Under the pieces are notes generated by a model. It saw nothing but the letters and a program-made list of their open reading frames with translations. It did no database searches and was not told where the DNA came from. Below, piece by piece: positions 61,046 through 64,000 of a stretch of DNA of 64,000 nt (its first letter is position 1; every line of letters starts with the position of its first letter). The DNA comes from Trichoplusia ni. Taxonomy: Eukaryota > Arthropoda > Insecta > Lepidoptera > Noctuidae. The stretch covers positions 11,532,001 through 11,596,000 of the forward strand of contig NC_039483.1 in NCBI RefSeq assembly GCF_003590095.1. Direction: 5' to 3'. The position numbers were made by a program, and so were the translations under genes.

Positions 61046-63540
61046 ATGCCAACTATAATCACCATCATTTCAATATATCAGAGACTTGAAAACGATAAAA
61101 TTTAACACTGAAATAATTTGCCCAAGTTAATACTTTTTTGGGGCATGCGTTTAAGTCTTTTGTAAGCCAGAACTGTATTTTTGAAAATTTTCATTTTATG
61201 TTTATTAAGGCTTTAATTCACTATGTGCTATCTCATAAATCATAAACATTTTTTTTAAATAATGCTAGAGCAAGTCATTACGATAAATAAGAAATAAATA
61301 GTTAAAATTGTTCTTTAAATAAAGTGCCAACGTGTGTTGTCGTAAAGATCGAATGATTCGTCCGATTTGTCTCAAATTTTAAGTAAATCGTTGCCACAGC
61401 ATAGTTACCTGACCCACGCTCTACGCTCGTATACGTCAATGCTCCATTTTTTTGTCAACAGTTTGCACAGACCATTTGATATGCACATTTCGTAATATTA
61501 ACGTTTCGACAGTAGTCACTGTGATAAATATCATTAACTTTTTTTACAAAGTAAGAGCAAAATAAATACCACAGTTTTCAATCACTGAAATAAAATTATT
61601 TTAATATTAATGACTATTCAATAACTACACACATTGGTGGTTTATTGAATCCGAGGTCAACCAGCAAAATAGTGGTTTTATCAACAAACCATAATTGTAA
61701 CAGCATCACAAAAATAAAAAGTGCCATAAATATCCATCACGCTAATGTTTCATGAAATATTTATGTTTAATAAGCGTTCGGATTAAAGGTCCCTGTTATT
61801 TGTAAATAGGGGAAGGTTTTTTATCCATTAATGCAAAAATATTAGCTACAAAAACGCTTGGTCACAAAAAATGAGATCGGACGCGTGTCATAAATGACAA
61901 TGGGCACAATGTGTGCGATAATGAGACCCAAATAATATGAATTAGAGATATAAATAAGTAATAAAAAAAACACAATACATCAACATTGTTTCTATTTTAT
62001 ACTTTTTATTTTATTTTATTAGCAATTACAGAGGAACACATTTTTAAGATCAAACTGAGTGGGATAATAGTTTTTCTAACGTAGCATAAAGACTAGATCT
62101 TTAGGCTATGCTGTAATCAAGTAATGGAAGGAGTTTATATCTCACCCTTGTTAATCCAATATCGAAGTGGAAATACGAGGCCTATCGTGTATCGTGATCA
62201 CACTAATAATAATTCTTATTATTTTGACAGAAATGCAGATGGCAATTTGCGAGTGACCGTTCCCTGTCAATCAATCTCAACAAGACTGGGGTAAACGTAA
62301 AAAACTGACCCCTCATTGACCAAACAAAAAAGTTGTGAAAAAAACTGACAATAGTGCGAAAAAAACGAATTGAGGATTGTGAATAAACCCTCACATGAAA
62401 GGAACGACTGATCAGAATTAAGTCGCGTGCCTCCCCTAGAAAGGCAATAAAATAGAACACAATTTAAAATTAGCAAATTGCCGGATTCTACTGATTTATT
62501 TTTATGATCTTTGTGGCGAATATTACGACTTAGCAGCACAAACGCAAACTAAAAATGAGAAGTATCTCCCGTAATTTGTGAAGAAAGTAAATGGCAAAAT
62601 GGACCCGAAAACAAATAGAAGTTAAAAACAATTAATTTCTAAGTTAATTTAGTGTTTAGGAGAGATCATGAGTAGACAAACAAGGACTCAATATATTAAC
62701 TAAGTATTATAGAATTTAATTCTATCGCCAGAATGGACAGAGGTGCCTCTGGAAGTAAAATAGTAACAATACTGTACCACATGACTAGCGCTAACATGTT
62801 CCTACTAAAAGCATTTCAAAAAACAGTATATTTCTGTAAACTGAAATTAACGCATAAACTGATGATTAAACTGAAAGTAGTTTATTCTCTGATTAACTAT
62901 AGAATTTAATGGTAGGTAGCTGAGCAAGCAGGAGATCATCAATCAATTAACTGAGCCTATCGTAGACTCGTAGTCCACGGCTGGAAACAGGCCTTTCCAG
63001 TTGTGCCATAATACCGTATTAACGAATACGTTGCTAGCTGTTTTAGACTTACGAGAACTCCATGTTACAGATGACAAACTCATTACTTTTCACAAAAACT
63101 TTATATCTGCTGCGTTTATATTTGTTCAGCTAGAATAACATACGTTCTGCTTATACTTTGTTGCTTCTTGTGCTACTTGTGTTATCATATCATTCAAAGA
63201 AGAGGACAGTTAATTACATGATATCTGTTCTAGTGTTCATTACAAGTCTTTTTTGTTTCGTTATTTGCTGAAAAAGATTAAAACTGAAAACTTGAAGTGC
63301 TAGATAAAGAATAACTATTTATTTATTTGTATCCTATACTGTAGGATGGATAATCTAGTATAGTATACAAACAAATATTTATATAGTACCACAATGGGCG
63401 GTTGTAGGCGATAAGGATTTGTAAATCTTTAGCAAGGTATCAGCTAGGTCTACTTAACGGTCATTTATCATAATGATGCCAGATATGTACCAAACACTAA
63501 AGCTACTAGCATATTTATGTTTAAGTACATAATGCAACAA
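61046..63540. other. AT-rich region, no gene seen
   Basis: GGAAACAGGCCTTTCCAGTT near 62981 loosely resembles the retroelement tag noted at 4826. Nothing else stands out. Confidence 0.5.
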
Positions 63541-63749
63541 AATTGAAATATTTAACGTATATGAAAATGTTGTCAAGTCATCATGCAGAGTGTCACGTTT
63601 TCGAACACTTCATCTCTAAGAGCAGTGGGGGCGGTTGCACCCTCGCACTAACAACTTTTTGCCCACACAATACCATTCATTCACTCATTCGCTCAATCAT
63701 CGAGTCACGAATACAGTTTACATATTCGCGAAGCAAACTCACGCTAACA

Positions 63750-63784
63750 ATGACTGAATCAAACTTTGACATGTTTAAGTCATG
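63750..63784 (+). CDS. possible first coding exon of a plus-strand gene
   Basis: ATG in a good context (AACAATGAC), then MTESNFDMFKS and two bases before a strong donor CATG|GTGAGT. About 125 bases upstream is a GC-box-like GTGGGGGCGG, and the intervening sequence could serve as leader. The product is not recognised and the next exon would lie off the right edge. Confidence 0.38.
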
Positions 63785-64000
63785 GTGAGTTTGTTTATTG
63801 GTAGGTTTAGCGCTAATATTTGAATAATACTTGAGGCGTGTACAAAAGACTAGAATGAATAGTTGTTTTCGTCGTATTAAATGATCGGAAAATAATGCTA
63901 TTACCTATGCAAGTAAAATTTATCTGTTTTATTGCAGTTTGGGATTTTGTAGAGTTGAGCGATATTTAATAATTGTAAATTCTGATTTTTAAGTGTCAGT

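Noticed and set aside
1..64000. CRISPR arrays, operons, rRNA or tRNA genes
   Set aside because: None seen. The sequence is animal nuclear DNA with spliced genes, and no tRNA-like box A/box B pair was noticed.

Overview
The window is AT-rich, intron-rich animal DNA from an insect, almost certainly a moth or butterfly (Lepidoptera). The evidence is two insect-type genes with split coding regions, and several interspersed repeats of lepidopteran type, including three non-autonomous Helitron-like copies that end in CTAG. There are no long ORFs. The genes were read by following splice sites and reading phase from exon to exon on the minus strand. The species cannot be named from the sequence.

Left third (about 1-26.9 kb): the 5' coding part of still life (sif), a Rac guanine-nucleotide exchange factor of the Tiam family, on the minus strand. 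Eighteen coding exons join in one uninterrupted frame of 2433 bases, giving residues 1-811. They run from a myristoylation-type start (MGNKLSS) through an N-terminal WH1/EVH1 domain into a long low-complexity linker. The PH, Ras-binding-like, PDZ and DH-PH parts expected in this family lie beyond the left edge.

Middle (about 27-46.4 kb): sif upstream region with one candidate leader exon (27996-28107), two CpG-rich blocks (about 30.7-31.1 and 42.7-43.05 kb) and a pair of Helitron-like elements. The right part (about 43.5-46.4 kb) is the probable 3' untranslated region of the next gene.

Right part (46.4-54.6 kb): lin-28, also on the minus strand, with five coding exons totalling 549 bases (182 residues plus stop). 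They encode a cold-shock domain and two CCHC zinc knuckles. The 2.7 kb downstream of its stop holds three perfect 8-mer let-7 seed matches in the mRNA sense, which fits the known let-7/lin-28 circuit. A CpG-rich block just upstream of its first exon is the likely promoter.

Far right (55-64 kb): mostly AT-rich sequence. It holds one unassigned minus-strand coding-type exon with a polyalanine run (58419-58577), a CpG-rich promoter-like block near 61 kb, and a possible plus-strand first exon near 63.75 kb.

The best leads are the three let-7 sites, the unassigned exons upstream of sif and lin-28 (possible nested or extended transcripts), the phase-matched in-frame TGA-C upstream of the sif start, the frame-neutral cassette exons encoding repeated Y-x-S-D motifs in sif, and a perfect 29-bp hairpin at 4961-5023.
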